64,000 nucleotides of DNA from Hemileia vastatrix (Eukaryota; Basidiomycota; Pucciniomycetes; Pucciniales; Zaghouaniaceae), in NCBI GenBank assembly GCA_030280995.1, contig JASXTE010000005.1, positions 3,631,001-3,695,000 of the forward strand. Direction: 5' to 3'. Under the pieces are notes generated by a model. It had not been told where the DNA came from, ran no database searches, and worked only from the letters and a program-made list of their open reading frames with translations. Positions 46,601 through 56,981 of the stretch are shown here, in pieces; positions within the stretch are counted from its first letter, which is position 1, and each line of letters begins with the position of its first letter. The position numbers were made by a program, and so were the translations under genes.

Positions 46601-46849
46601 AAGCCTTATACATCCAATAGTGATTTGTTTCCCAAAAGGAGGGGAAGACCAAAAAAGACCCCTAATGAAATCACTGAGACAGCAGAAATTGATAAAATTC
46701 TAAATGACAGAATAGTTACTGCTGAAAGAAGTACAGAATACTTATTGAGTTTCAAGAATAAATCTTCTGAATATGATTCTTGGATACCTGGGAAGGAAAT
46801 ATCTAATCTTTCTACTCTACTAAAGAAATATAAAAAGAAAAAATCATAG
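43673..46849 (+). CDS. Family A pol, 5'-truncated copy A2, otherwise intact
   Basis: An open frame of about 1050 codons without ATG at its head, from the region before RT to the chromodomain. RT: MVYIDDIIIFS (about 44405). RNase H: LYTGASFIGLGAAL (44847). Integrase: CHDDILAGH ... SCDSF (fourth zinc ligand is Phe), MDFVRGLP, VDRFTKMCKF, SDRDPKFTSEF, SDRLAERMIQ. C terminus: RRGRPKKT AT-hook (about 46637) and a chromodomain ending KKYKKKKS. It keeps TGG where A1 and A3 have TGA, so it is the least damaged pol copy, but it lacks gag, protease and start. Confidence 0.9.
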   Translation, partial: SPKKLLKLELNTCNSVVEYKGRSTKEIHNLMSEIDNASLGEQLSGKDKDSIINLIKSFPMAFAHGSHKLGLVKEEMKLSLSCPLTDIPPSFKKKPYPASPTKRKDIEDNISTLLKMNIIEKVVETPKYCVISPVLISHEKDKARLCGDYRALNTYTVDDIYPFPRINSIHATLQGAKYISCLDGHKGYHQVPVEKNSQNFLMITTHMGIYKYVRMPFGPKNAPSVFQKVMDNTFHQEIIEGWLMVYIDDIIIFSQTFEDHLNHLCKVFQKMDEINMTLSLKKCKFGFHSLKVLGHVVSGLQICVDQNKVAAIQQVKAPNIVREIQSFLGMCGYYRQYIKNYQVIALPLTQLTRKDVAFVWNSERQRAFDTMKHCLMSAPILALPDFNQPFVLYTGASFIGLGAALHQKQVMNDKVSEVVICYISRTLRNSELKYGATQLECLAVVWALEKLHYYLDDQKFELVTDCSAVKSLLNLKTPNRHMFRWQLAVQEYRGRMKIIHRAGIVHSNVDMLSRLPLPNDDSNPAYDPQDEIIHIHGIYVVDMEEELLQIILDSYDKDTDLKKLCTILNDPKNASIQALIKSLPPKYQKALEKGKFSIDEGYLYYRRKLSNVIVIPPSMKEKILKICHDDILAGHFDLEKTMIRFKNTAWWVNMSEDTKLYGESCDSFQKSKRLTGKRAGLMQHIEHPDAPWQIINMDFVRGLPIAGKESYNSCWVIVDRFTKMCKFIPTHKDVSTKELAFLWWSHMYNTAGFPKAIISDRDPKFTSEFWMSLMDVCGSDLKLSTSHHPQSDRLAERMIQTLEDMIRRYCAFGLEYKDNERFTHDWVNLLPELEFAYNSTVHSVTQRKPYELWLGYFPNTPAQILNNKIPKLDIHPGVKSFLQMQQLCRSHAQKCIEKSFEYEKKRWDRSHKEYTFKKGDEVLISTVHFNLQGNNKLKDPFVGPFVVRGMVGDNAVEAIFYSTYDRKHSVFPISLLKPYTSNSDLFPKRRGRPKKTPNEITETAEIDKILNDRIVTAERSTEYLLSFKNKSSEYDSWIPGKEISNLSTLLKKYKKKKS

Positions 46850-47508
46850 CATTTTTTTTATTGTTTTTGTAGAGTGAGGGAGTGTCAGACAGGCTACTAG
46901 ACTTACCCAGTAAAATAATTAATTATCTTACTGAGATGAAGCCATGCCTTTTAATCCTTATTAATAATTAATTATTTACAAACTACTTATGAATAACTTA
47001 CAACTAACTAGCTAAGTACAATAATTAATGTAAATAATTAATAAGAAATAAGTAACTGTCACATACATTTTTACTCCCAAACACCGTGCTCAATAATACA
47101 GATGAGAGGGAATAAAATTAGTATTAAAAATATAAAAATATAAAAAGAAGAATACTTTTCAAATTCCTTTATTTAGATTTTGTTGAATCAATATTTTAAA
47201 TCAAATGTTCTTGCACTAAATGTGACAGACCAAGGGATTCAGATTTTTATTTCAAATAAAATAATACTTTTTATTTAAACACTATTTAGTATAACTCTTA
47301 TTATTTCACATACACTCCTTATTTAGCTTCTTTTTTCTCACACCCTTGTTTTAGGTGGTGTTAACTCCGTATTTTTATTCCTCACATATTTGCCTATAAA
47401 GGTCCTCTCTTTTTGTACTGTTCAGGACATTCCTTTTTACTTACATTTTTTACAAACCAATACTACCATTAAAATTTATTACTATTCATTACTGACTTAG
47501 TACTTACA

Positions 47509-48280
47509 TGTCACCGGACGACCTACGCACAAGGTCGAGGATGTTCCTGAAAGTGAGATGAGGGATTTAGAAACTTCTTCGAAGCACAGAGGAATGATTC
47601 GAGGAAGTGATTCGAAGGTCACTCTAAGTAAGAGCTACAGGTTCGAGGTATGTTCGAGAAGAATGATAAGATAGTTTCAAAGGTAATAGGAATTCTTAAG
47701 ATCTCACTAAGGGTTGGAAACTCAATAATCAAAGGTTTAGGATTTAGAAATGATTTATTGAGAAAATAAAAGAAAGATACAATAACAATGATTTAACTTA
47801 AAGATTTTACCACTATTAAATGTAAATACATTTTATAATTTAATTCTAAGGAATATCAAACCAAATACCCAACCCTTTTATATCCTTTATTCCTCCTTGC
47901 ATTGACCTCCCTTTCATCACACCATTCCCATACCATTGACCATTACTAACATACACTTAATCCCTCTTTGCTAATATCCGTCCATGCTCAATTTACCCCT
48001 TTTAAATTAATTAACAAACTTTCAATGAAAACTACTACTGTACTATTACGTTGATCCTAGCGCTGTGCGTCGCTTATTGAAAATGAGACTAAGGCACCCT
48101 ATTGAGAGATTGACTAATTTAGATTTAGAGTTTAGGCTAGCGCAGTTAAATAGTAAGTACACAAAGGGGAATCGCAGTTGCTATGGGGAATTGCTTTCTG
48201 CGCTTCAAGTATAGATTTAGAACTCGATATTATTGATTTAATGAGCTGCTTTTTCCTCGAGTGTCATGTGGCGTGTGACA
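47509..48280 (-). mobile_element. 3' LTR of element C
   Basis: TGTCACCGGACGACC to GGCGTGTGACA on the plus strand; the same length as its partner at 55204-55975, with scattered, mostly transition differences. No purine-rich tract is visible next to its inner edge at 48281. Confidence 0.92.
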
Positions 48281-48382
48281 GATGTCGGGTATAAGAATCG
48301 CGAGCTCTGTTGAGCTTGAGCCATCTTCTCACACTAGTTTCCCTTTTCTTTATAAAATTTTTTTTTTAATTTCCCTATTATA

Positions 48383-49285
48383 ATGAATTGTCCTACTCCC
48401 ACACCTACGCCTCCACACCCTAAAGCGGATGGGGGAATGATTACGCGACAGTTTTCCCAAGCTTGCACAGCTTGTGAAAGTATGGAATACTTCTGTGTCA
48501 AAAGTACGGTGACTCGAGGCCCTCGCCAGAAATGCGAGTTTTGCCATTGGCAATGAGTGGCATGCAATGCGTTGACAAAGAACGCAGAGATCGAACAACG
48601 GTTTACCAAGACCAAGTTTTGGGTGATCCCTAAAACAAAAGAGGTGGTCGAAGACATTTGGGATGTCTTGGTTGGAGACGAACAATCGGTGGGGGAGAAT
48701 GATAAGGAGCTCAACAACAAGATCACAACCTGGGTAACCCAGGCCACGAGTTTGACGAATTGGTGGAGGAAGATGAAGATGAAGTCCCTGTTCCAGGGCG
48801 GGCACCCAAGAAACGACGGGTGGTCATTGAAGACGATGAGAAAGAGAGAGAAGCAGAGGTAGAGGTGGCTCCAAGGTTGTTCTTAGAATCTGACCCCATC
48901 TTCGAGGTAAGCTTTAGTTGTTGTTTTTTTAGGAATGAGGTTACTGATGAGTTTTGTTTAGGCGTCAAATACCATTGAAGACCCAATTGGGGAGCCTGCG
49001 TCGCTTTTGCCAACTGAGGCAAGCCCTCCGGTCACAGGTGTAATCGAAGAACCTGAGGACACGTTGGACCAGGTGTGGTCGAAGAAACCTCGTCAGGGTC
49101 GACGAGTAAGGTTCGCAGAAGAGTTGTGTGGGGAGGTCGATACAATTATCGACGCTGCTTCCTTCGACATGGCAGAGGAACTCTTGGAGATTGGAGAGGT
49201 GGTTCCGGTAGGAGAGGAGGAGGTATTTGAGAAATGCAGGAAGGAGATAAGGGTAATTTTGGAGAAGATGAAAAGATTGGTTTGA
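48383..49285 (+). pseudogene. Antisense Zn2Cys6-like gene of element C, damaged
   Basis: Antisense to gag-pol, with the ATG at 48383, 103 bp from the 3' LTR edge. The cysteine cluster is ACTACESMEYFC then KCEFCHWQ-V-ACN; spacing CX2CX6CX12CX2CX6C fits the fungal Zn(II)2Cys6 consensus exactly if the TGA at 48555-48557 (likely from CGA) is read through. A frame change follows near 48700. An acidic region (EEDEDEVPVPG, KKRRVVIEDDEKE) leads to a 55-nt intron (48907-48961, GTAAGC ... TTTAG). The last exon (ASNTIEDPIGEPASLLP to KMKRLV) is open to 49285. Position and design match the antisense gene of element B, but outside the cluster I see no clear sequence similarity. Confidence 0.65.
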
Positions 49286-50294
49286 GAAAAATTAAAAGAG
49301 AAAAATTTGAAATGAAAAGGAGAGATGTAAAGAAGTAGAAAAGTAGAATTGTATTTTAGTTTTTTATTTTATTTTATTTTATTTTATTTTTTTATTTTTG
49401 TAGGTGAATATTATTATTTTTTATAAGATTTAGGAGAGAGAGAAAAAAAGTTTTAAATAAAATTTTGCTTTAGAATTTGAAAGAAGAAATTTAAATAAGA
49501 AAGAAAGAAGTTATTTAATTGAAGGAAGTTTTAAGTTTTTTTTTTTTTTTTAAAAAAAAGAAAAATTTATGTAAGAGAAGAGAGAAAGAAAGAAAAAAAA
49601 TGGTTGGTCATTGAGATGAGTTTGTTGAAATGAGAATTTAATGAAAGAAGAATTTGTTATTTGCGAAAAGTTGTTTATTGATTTTTTTAGGAATTTTTTA
49701 GTTGAAAAGAGAGGAAGAAGAAGAAAAAATAAACAGAATTTAGAATTTAAAGAGAATTTGAAAAAGAAGAATCATTTGTTCAAAGAATTTTTATAGGGAG
49801 ATTTAGAGGTTGAAGTTAAGTTCGAGGAAATGGTCGTGTCGTACAAGATTTTGATGATTCGAAGGAAAGAAAGTTTTAAAGAGAGAATAAATTTTTAGAA
49901 AAGAAATTTTTAAAGAGAATTTTAAATTTAAGAAAAGAATGTTTTTAGAGAATTGAAAAAGAAAAGAGAAAGAAAATATTTAGAGAGATTTAAGAGTTTT
50001 TTATTTTATTTTTTTATTTATGTTTATTCTATTTATTTTATTTTATTTTATTTTATTTTATTTTATTTTATTTTATTTTATTTTATTTATTTATTTATTT
50101 ATTTATTTTTTAATTTTAATTTTGATTTTACTTTTAGTTGGTTTTGGAGAAAATTTTATAGAAGGAGAAGAAAGAAAAAGAAGAGAGAAAAAAAAGAAAA
50201 CAAGGCTAAGAGATTTAAGAGGTGTTTTAGATTTTTTAAGAGAAAAAGAAAAAAAAAAAAAAAAAGAAAAAGAAAATTTAAAATAAAAGAAATT
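49286..50294. other. Strand-biased purine-rich stretch with TTTTA repeat
   Basis: About 1 kb between pol and the antisense gene of element C in which the plus strand is dominated by A and G (AGAGAAAGAAAG-like text), broken by a TTTTA/TTTA repeat at about 50037-50108 and shorter TTTTA repeats near 49370. The small frames here are low complexity. No gene. Confidence 0.75.
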
Positions 50295-53200
50295 TTAAGG
50301 TTTTGGTTTTAAAGGATATTTCAAATGAAAAGATTTTAGGAGTTCAGGGGCATTAGAAACATTGATGGCTGGTTCCCAGGATGTTTTGTCTGAGTCATTG
50401 AGGAAGCCTTCCCATTCCACGAGGTATTAAAGTTTCCCCTTGCGTATTCTTGAATCAAGGATACGACTTACTTCCCACTCTAGATGATCTTCTACTTCGA
50501 CCGGTTCCGGAGGGGGTTGGTTCTTGCCCAGGTATATTTCTCGAGCCAGTTCCAGGAGAGATACATGGAAAACAGGGTGAATTGCCTGCCATTTAGGAGG
50601 TAACTTGAGTCGAAATGCAGTTTTAGAGACTTCAGAGTCAATTTCGAATGGTCCCAAGCGCTTTTCAGCCAGTTTCTTTGATGCTTGTGTTGTTTGAATG
50701 TTTCGTGCGTCGAGCCATACTTTGTCGCCTGGTTTAAAGGAAGGAGCAGATTGTCAATGTTTGTCGGCCTGTTCCTTGTATCTTCGAATTGCTGATTCCA
50801 AATTTGTTTTAAGTTCTTCTTGGAGTCGTGATATAGTTCGAAGATAATGTTCCGCAGGATGATTGGTTCCTACATGGATTGAGTTGAATCGAGGATGTCG
50901 TCCATAAATGGTTTTGAAGGGAGATTGTCGTGTCAAAGAATGAGTCGAGTTATTATAAGCAAATTTGGCCAATGGTAACCATGTGGTCCAATCGTCTTGT
51001 TGGTAACTGACATACATTCGAAGATATTGTTCGAGGATTTGGTTAACTCTTTCTGTTTGACCATCGGTTTCAGGGTGATAGGCCATGGAGAGGTTCCTCT
51101 TGATATTGAGTTGTCGACACAGTTGGGTCCAGAATGTGGATACAAACAATGAGCCTCTATCTGAAATAATATCATTTGGTAAGCCGTGTTTGGAAAATAC
51201 ATATTCCAGAAACAATTTTGACAAATCTTCTGCTGTAGCAGTAGTAGTGGTTTTAATGAAAATAGACATTTTTGAAAATCTATCTACTATTACTAATATA
51301 GCATCAAAATCATTAGAAAAAGGAAGTTGAGAAATGAAATCCATTGATAAAGATTCCCAAGGTTTAGAGGGGATAGGAAGTGGTTGAAGCAACCCATGCT
51401 TCCGGTGACGGGGAGCCTTATTCCTATTACATTCGTAACAAGCTTTTATATAGGCCTTGATTTCCCTGGTCATACCTGGCCAGAAGAAATCCCTCGCTAT
51501 TAACTGGTAGGTTTTATCAACCCCAAAATGACCAGCTAATGGAGAATCATGTCGACTGTTGAAAATCCATAATTTTATCTCATTGTTGTCGGGTATGACT
51601 ACTCTACCTTCGAAGACTAATAGACCTGATTCAATACTAAATCTTTTGGCCCCTTGCTTTGAGAGTATTTTGTCTTTTAACCCTAAACAATATTCGTCCT
51701 TCGACTGACCTTCAAGGATGTTGGATAGTGGATTTCGAAAAGATTGAATTGTCATCAAATTAAGTTGATGAGTCGTTAACATTGATTCGTTGAAGATTGA
51801 TTGCACATTTGCTGGGTTCTTGTCAGCAAATGCGTCCCCCCGCTGTGGGTAAACGTTGTCCCGACATGACAAGATATCTGGGACAATGCAGTTTTTTCCT
51901 GGGCGATAGGAAATAGAGAAGGAAAATTCAGACAAAAATTCAGCCCACCTGGCTTGACGCCTGGTTAACACTTTGGAAGACATGAAGTATTTTAAAGCAT
52001 TATGATCTGTTAAAATTTGAAAAGGACTATCTAGGCTGAGAAGAAAAGAAAACCATTTTTTAAGACAATGGATAATAGCTAAAAGCTCTTTGTCATGAAT
52101 TTCATAATTTAATTCTGCGGCTATGAGTTTGGGTGACTCAAAAGCAACAGGATGAAACAAATTTTTTTCAGGATTTAATTGGGAGATGACCCCTGCAATA
52201 GCATAATCGCTCCCATCTGTCTCAACTATTTTCAAAGCAGAAGGATCAAAATGTCAAAGATTTGGGGCTGTGGTGAACGCCATTTTTAGTGCCTCGAATT
52301 CCTTTCGTGCTGTAGAAGTAAAAACAAAAGGAATGTCTTTTCTAAGAAGAGAAGTAAGATTGGAAATAGTTTTAGAGTAATATTTAATAAATCTTCTATA
52401 GAAGTTTGCAAAACCCAAAAATCCTTGGAGCGATTTAATGTTTTTGGGCTCAGGCCATTCCAGGATTTTCTGGACTTTTTTGTCATCCATGAATAAACCG
52501 TCAGTGGACAACGTAAAACCCAAAAAATCAATTGATTTGAGGTGGAATTCACATTTATTATGCTTGGCATAGAGACCATGATCTCGAAGACGATTTAGGA
52601 CCTGTCGAACATGATGAATATGTTCATCCAGTGTCTTCGAGAAAATTAAAATATCATCTAAATAGATGACAACAAATTGTTCGACAACATCTTGGAAGAT
52701 GTCATTAACAAAAGTTTGAAAAGTTGAAGGTGTGTTACATAATCCAAAAGTCATAACTAAATATTCAAAACTACCAAATCTAGTGCGCATTGCAGTCAGT
52801 GGTTCATGACCTTCTGCAATGCGAATCAGATTGTAAGCGCCTCTAAGATCAATTGTAGAAAAGAAATTAGCACCATTGAAAAGGGTAAGAATTAATGAGA
52901 TAGGAGGAACAGGATATGCATTCTTCTTAGTGACTGTGTTGAGCTTTCTATAGTCAACACACAACCTAAGACTACCGTCCTTCTTTTTTACAAAGAGGAC
53001 AGGGGAGCCGGTTGGAGATTTACTGGCTCTGATGAAACCTTTGGCTACATTCTCTGCAATGTAGTCTCGAAGAACTTGAGATTTGTCCTTCGGCAAAGAA
53101 TAGACAGGACCTGCCGGAGGTACTGGGCCTATTAACTCTATTTGATGGTCATAGGGTCGATGAGGTGGTAACTTATCGGCCTTGCGGATTGAGAAAAAAT

Positions 53201-53945
53201 CGAGGAAATCGTGGTAGGTTTCTGGTAGAGTTGATTTAATGGCTTCAATGTTGATTTGGTTGTCCTCTTCATCTTCGAGAGAATCTGTTGAGGGGATACC
53301 TGTATTGAGAGAGCAGAATTCGATTACTTCGAGGCAATTTAAATCCTCTTCGAGTGAAGTCATCGAGCTAGAAGGGTTAGCCAATTTCTCATTTAGAGAA
53401 AGATCAGATGCTTGCAAGTCATCTGGCAGAGATTTGTCCTCTAGCAGGACGTTGTCAGGCAGGTTGTTTAACTCCCTATTGACCTGCATTGAAGAATCAG
53501 AAATATACTTAGAGCGTGGGGTGATCAATCCCTTAGTCCAATCAATTTCGGGATTCCAATGCGTTAAAAAGTCATGGCCAAGAATGGTATCGTCCATCCT
53601 TGGGGCGTCCAAGACTGATAATTCCCACTCAAAGGGGGAAAAGTTTGGAAAGTTGAAAACCCATAAAACTTTCTTACTTACCCAATATTTGGGTTCCTCT
53701 GATTTGACCAAATAGATTGGAGTTTGATCGACATCTGTAAATGTTAGTTGAAGCTTTTCGGCAAAAGATAAACTAACAAAAGAAATTGAAGCTCCAGAGT
53801 CTATAAGACAACTGAAGGGGATATCCTCCTTAAAAAGAATGAATCTCAAGTGGTTTAAGGCAACTCCAGTCCTTAAGACATGGAGGTTCTGTGCACTGGG
53901 AGAGATGAGATAGTTTGCTTTGCACACAAGTAAACTATCTACTAG
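50295..53945 (-). pseudogene. Element C Pol, three internal stops
   Basis: One continuous -1 frame after the slippery site, ending at 50295. Protease: CLIDSGASISF (about 53800). RT: SPVLFVKKKDGSLRLCVDYR and YLDD (about 52660). RNase H: ETDGSDYAIAGVISQ. Integrase: HDSPLAGHFG ... CYECNRNK zinc finger, SMDFISQLPF, VDRFSKMSIF, SDRGSLFVSTFW, ETDGQTERVNQ. The C terminus has GPFEIDSEV and a chromodomain (YLVEWEGFLN ... SWEPAIN). Stops at 52254-52256 (TGA), 50754-50756 (TGA before QSAPSFKPG) and 50427-50429 (TAA inside GKL-YLVEW) are each one C-to-T change from a sense codon (CGA, CGA, CAA). Confidence 0.9.
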
Positions 53946-53951
53946 TTTTTT
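53942..53951 (-). promoter_or_regulatory. -1 frameshift site A AAA AAC with abutting gag stop
   Basis: On the minus strand the gag codons read TCA AAA AAC TAG. The heptamer A AAA AAC (53951-53945) is in the correct X XXY YYZ phase, and the -1 frame continues open into pol (LVDSLLVCKANYL). This is the classical -1 slippery sequence; use by this element is inference. Confidence 0.75.
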
Positions 53952-55129
53952 GACTTCAAACTAGTACCTTCTCTTTCCTTCAACTTTACACAGTCTTCCA
54001 ACTTGTTCTTACCCCCACAATACATACATAACCCATTATCTGCTCGTCTCTTCCTCTCAGCTTCTTTAAGTTCCCCTTTAAGATCCAGTACTTTGCTGAT
54101 ATTGCCTGGGGTTGAGCCTTTTGGTCGAGGTTTATCCTTTCCCTTATTGGGTTTGGATTGAGTCGAGGAGGATTGATTTGGTCGTGGGTGTGCAGAAGAT
54201 CCCAATTTAAAATTTAGGCCTTGAGATTTGTTGGCATATCGACGATGTTGAAGTCGTCCTTGATAAATGCCGTCAAGTTCAAGGGTTCAATCCATTAAAT
54301 CTGTTAAAGTAGTCATCTTCTGACCGTGAAGATTTAATTGATCCAGAATCCTCAAAGGAAGTCCTTTCTTGAAATAATACTTAAGGGCATCATCATTCCA
54401 ACCTACTTGAGTTTGAAGTGCTCTGAAGTTTGAGATATATTCAGAGGCTTTACCATTATCACTCATGCAAAGGAAATCAAGTTCAATTTCTGCGTTTTCA
54501 GTTTCATTAGGGTCCCCAAACAACGTAAAAAGTTGGTCTTTGAACTTTTCCCAATTATTGAAAAGTAAGTGGGTTTCTGTCAAAGAAAGCATGAGCAGAT
54601 AAGGTTCAAACCATCTTGCTGCTTTCCCGGCTAGGAATGAAGAAGCGTAAACAACCTTTGATCGGTCGCTGTTAAAGGTTCGAGGGTCATTATGGAACAG
54701 TAGCTTGCAGGTTTGCAAGAAGGGTTGCAATCTGTCGGGGTGATCTCCATTGAATTTGTCAGGAGATTTCATAGAAGGATTTTTGAACTTAGATCCCTCT
54801 GAAGACATTGGATTTGAAAGGGTTTTCATGAAAAGTCTCATGAAATCTTCCAGAGAGTTAGATGGTCCAGGTTCTGAGGATTGACCAGAAGGGTGATTGG
54901 CTGGGGCGGAGGGTGCCTCGTGCATTGTATCCTCTCCTTCTTCTTCATCACTAGAGTCCTCAAAATCTTGTGGGATGTCTTCTACAGATTGAACTGAATG
55001 TTGCCGTTCCCTAAGGTCGAGTGGTTCCAAAGAGTGAGTGCGGGAAACAGGCCTTGTGGCTGTTGGCCTGTCCCTAGCGCGAGCTCTAGTAGTAGCGCCC
55101 GTAGGAGGAGTGCGTTGAACAGGTGCCAT
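53942..55129 (-). pseudogene. Element C Gag, one nonsense change
   Basis: ATG at 55129 (MAPVQRTPPTG), 74 nt inside the 5' LTR. An acidic N terminus (SSDEEEGEDT) precedes the retrotransposon Gag domain (FNGDHPDRLQPFLQTC; AARWFEPYL; WEKFKDQLFTLFGDPNE; YFKKGLP). TGA at 54287-54289 follows LMD, one G-to-A change from TGG, then the same frame continues. The zinc knuckle is CMYCGGKNKLEDC, with Lys where His is expected. The frame ends at TAG 53942 directly after the slippery site. Confidence 0.88.
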
Positions 55130-55203
55130 TTTAAAACTTTTTAAAAACACCTAAAAGGACGTAGTAGTGCAAAGAATGAGAACTACGGAGAATTAAATTA
55201 TAC

Positions 55204-55975
55204 TGTCACCGGACGACCTATGAACAAGGTCGAGGATGTTCCTGAAAGTGAGATGAGGGATTTAGAAACTTGTTTGAAGCACAGAGGAATAATTTGAGGA
55301 AGTGATTCGAAGGTCACTTGAAGTAAGAGCTACAGGTTCGAGGTATGTTCGAGAAGAATGATAAGATAGTTTCAAAGGTAATAGGAATTCTTAAGATCTC
55401 ACAAAGGGTTGGAAACTCAATAATCAAAGGTTTAGGATTTAGAAATGATTTATTGAGAAAATAAAAGAAAGATACAATAACAATGATTTAACTTAAAGAT
55501 TTTACCACTATTAAATGTAAATACATTTTATAATTTAATTCTAAGGAATATCGAACCAAATACCCAACCCTTTTATATCCTTTATTCCTCCTCGCATTGA
55601 CCTCCCTTTCATCACACCATTCCCATACCATTGACCATTACTAACATACACTTAATCCCTCTTCGCTAATATCCGTCCATGCTCAATTTACCCCTTTTAA
55701 ATTAATTAACAAACTTTCAATGAAAACTACTACTGTACTATTACGTTGATCCTAGCGCTGTGCGTCGCTTATTGAAAATGAGACTAAGGCACCCTATTGA
55801 GAGATTGACTAATTTAGATTTAGAGTTTAGGCTAGCGCAGTTAAATAGTAAGTACACAAAGGGGAATCGCAGTTGCTATGGGGAAGTGCTTTCTGCGCTT
55901 CGAGTATAGATTTAGAACTCAATATTATTTATTTAATGAGCTGCTTTTGCCTCAAGTGTCACGTGGCGCATGACA
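55204..55975 (-). mobile_element. 5' LTR of element C
   Basis: 772 bp, TGTCACCGGACG to GCGCATGACA on the plus strand. Reading inward on the minus strand, the next bases are GTATAATTTAATTCTCC, not a TGG-type primer site, so priming may be non-canonical (for example self-priming as in Tf1-like elements). Confidence 0.92.
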
Positions 55976-56158
55976 TTACATCTCGTAATTCTAAATCAAT
56001 AATTATAATAATAATTAAAAATCTTACCTCTAATCATTGAGTAATAAATCTTAAAACTTATAAGAGAAGTACATACATTATTTTGAGCCCTTTAAATCCA
56101 TTGTTGCCATCCTTGGAATACCTTGATATTCTTCTAGACATTAAAGTCCACCTTGACA

Positions 56159-56981
56159 ATTGGAGGCCTTCCGGAATTGTCAATGGTACATCGTTATTTT
56201 GAGGACCGGAGACCATGGGACCATCGCCATCGAGGTACCTATAAGGACGATTGGACAATAAAAACGACGAACGTCATACATCATGTGACTTATTTTTTTG
56301 CTGCAAATGGGAATCGAACCGCACTCCAAAACTTAAGCTTATATACTATCTGATAGTTATATATTTTGTGGTAATTATTGATTTCTATTTGTGGGTCACT
56401 TTGCACTCTTCATACTCTACGTATTTCCTTTTACTCAGCACTCTGTAAGTGGCATTAATTTGCTCATTTAACAGGGGGAGGTGTCTAGTAAATTGGAATT
56501 AAATTTTTTATTTATTTTATTTTTCCTAGTTGACAAAGATAGAGAAATTGTGTTCTTAGTCCTAGAAGTAATAAATTATATATTAAAATTTTTTTTTTTT
56601 CATTATAATTTTCAGTTGACTCTTGTCCTGATATATTTAAATATTAATTGTTCCAGTTGACAAATTGTCCTGACAATAAAATTTTTTAAATTCATATTTA
56701 ATATTTCAGTAGACATTAAGTCCTGTTAATTATTAAATTCTCAGTTGATTTAAAATCCTGATAATAATTATCACAAAATTGTTAATAAGAAATTTAAATT
56801 TAATTGTTCAGTTGATTATTATATCCTTGTTTTAAATGGTTTCGAATTAATAAATTGATTATTATTTTAGTTGATTTTATCCTGAAAAAATTTCATTTTA
56901 TTACTTTTCTTTTAAATAAAAGTAAAAATACAATCTAATTCATCTTATTGTCTCCCTCTCTCATTGCAGTAAAAATTAGAA
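56159..56981 (+). other. Leader of copy A3
   Basis: Nearly identical to the A1 leader. It holds the TGG-starting putative primer site at 56161, the GTAAGTGGCATTAATT text, the repeated CAGTTGA...TCCTGA modules (about 56528-56890) and the pyrimidine-rich CTCTCTCATTGCAG just before ATG 56982. A short minus-strand frame at 56058-56258 is shared with A1 but spans the LTR edge and is probably not a gene. Confidence 0.75.

Larger units (their letters stand above)
47509..55975 (-). mobile_element. Full-length Ty3 chromovirus C, nested in LTR A
   Basis: Two 772-bp LTRs (47509-48280 and 55204-55975) with perfect TGTCA/TGACA ends and the 5-bp duplication TTACA (47504-47508 and 55976-55980). Gag and pol run on the minus strand, so the 5' LTR is on the right. 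Pol order is protease, RT, RNase H, integrase, chromodomain. Coding lesions are few: one TGG to TGA, two likely CGA to TGA and one likely CAA to TAA. An antisense gene lies between pol and the 3' LTR. Confidence 0.94.
46883..56158 (+). mobile_element. LTR A between A2 and A3, split by element C
   Basis: Left part 46883-47508, right part 55981-56158, together 804 bp, with the target duplication TTACA on both sides of C. It serves as 3' LTR of A2 (purine tract GTAGAGTGAGGGAG before it) and as 5' LTR of A3 (TGG-starting primer site after it). The coordinates include the 8.5-kb insertion. Confidence 0.88.

Noticed and set aside
49953..50312. Poly-Phe/Lys frames in the element C purine tract
   Set aside because: Direct translation of TTTTA and AG simple repeats.
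56300..56345. tRNA-like text (GGGAATCGAACCGCACTCC) on the minus sense
   Set aside because: T-arm pairing fails on both sides, no acceptor stem is found, and the A1 copy is further degraded.
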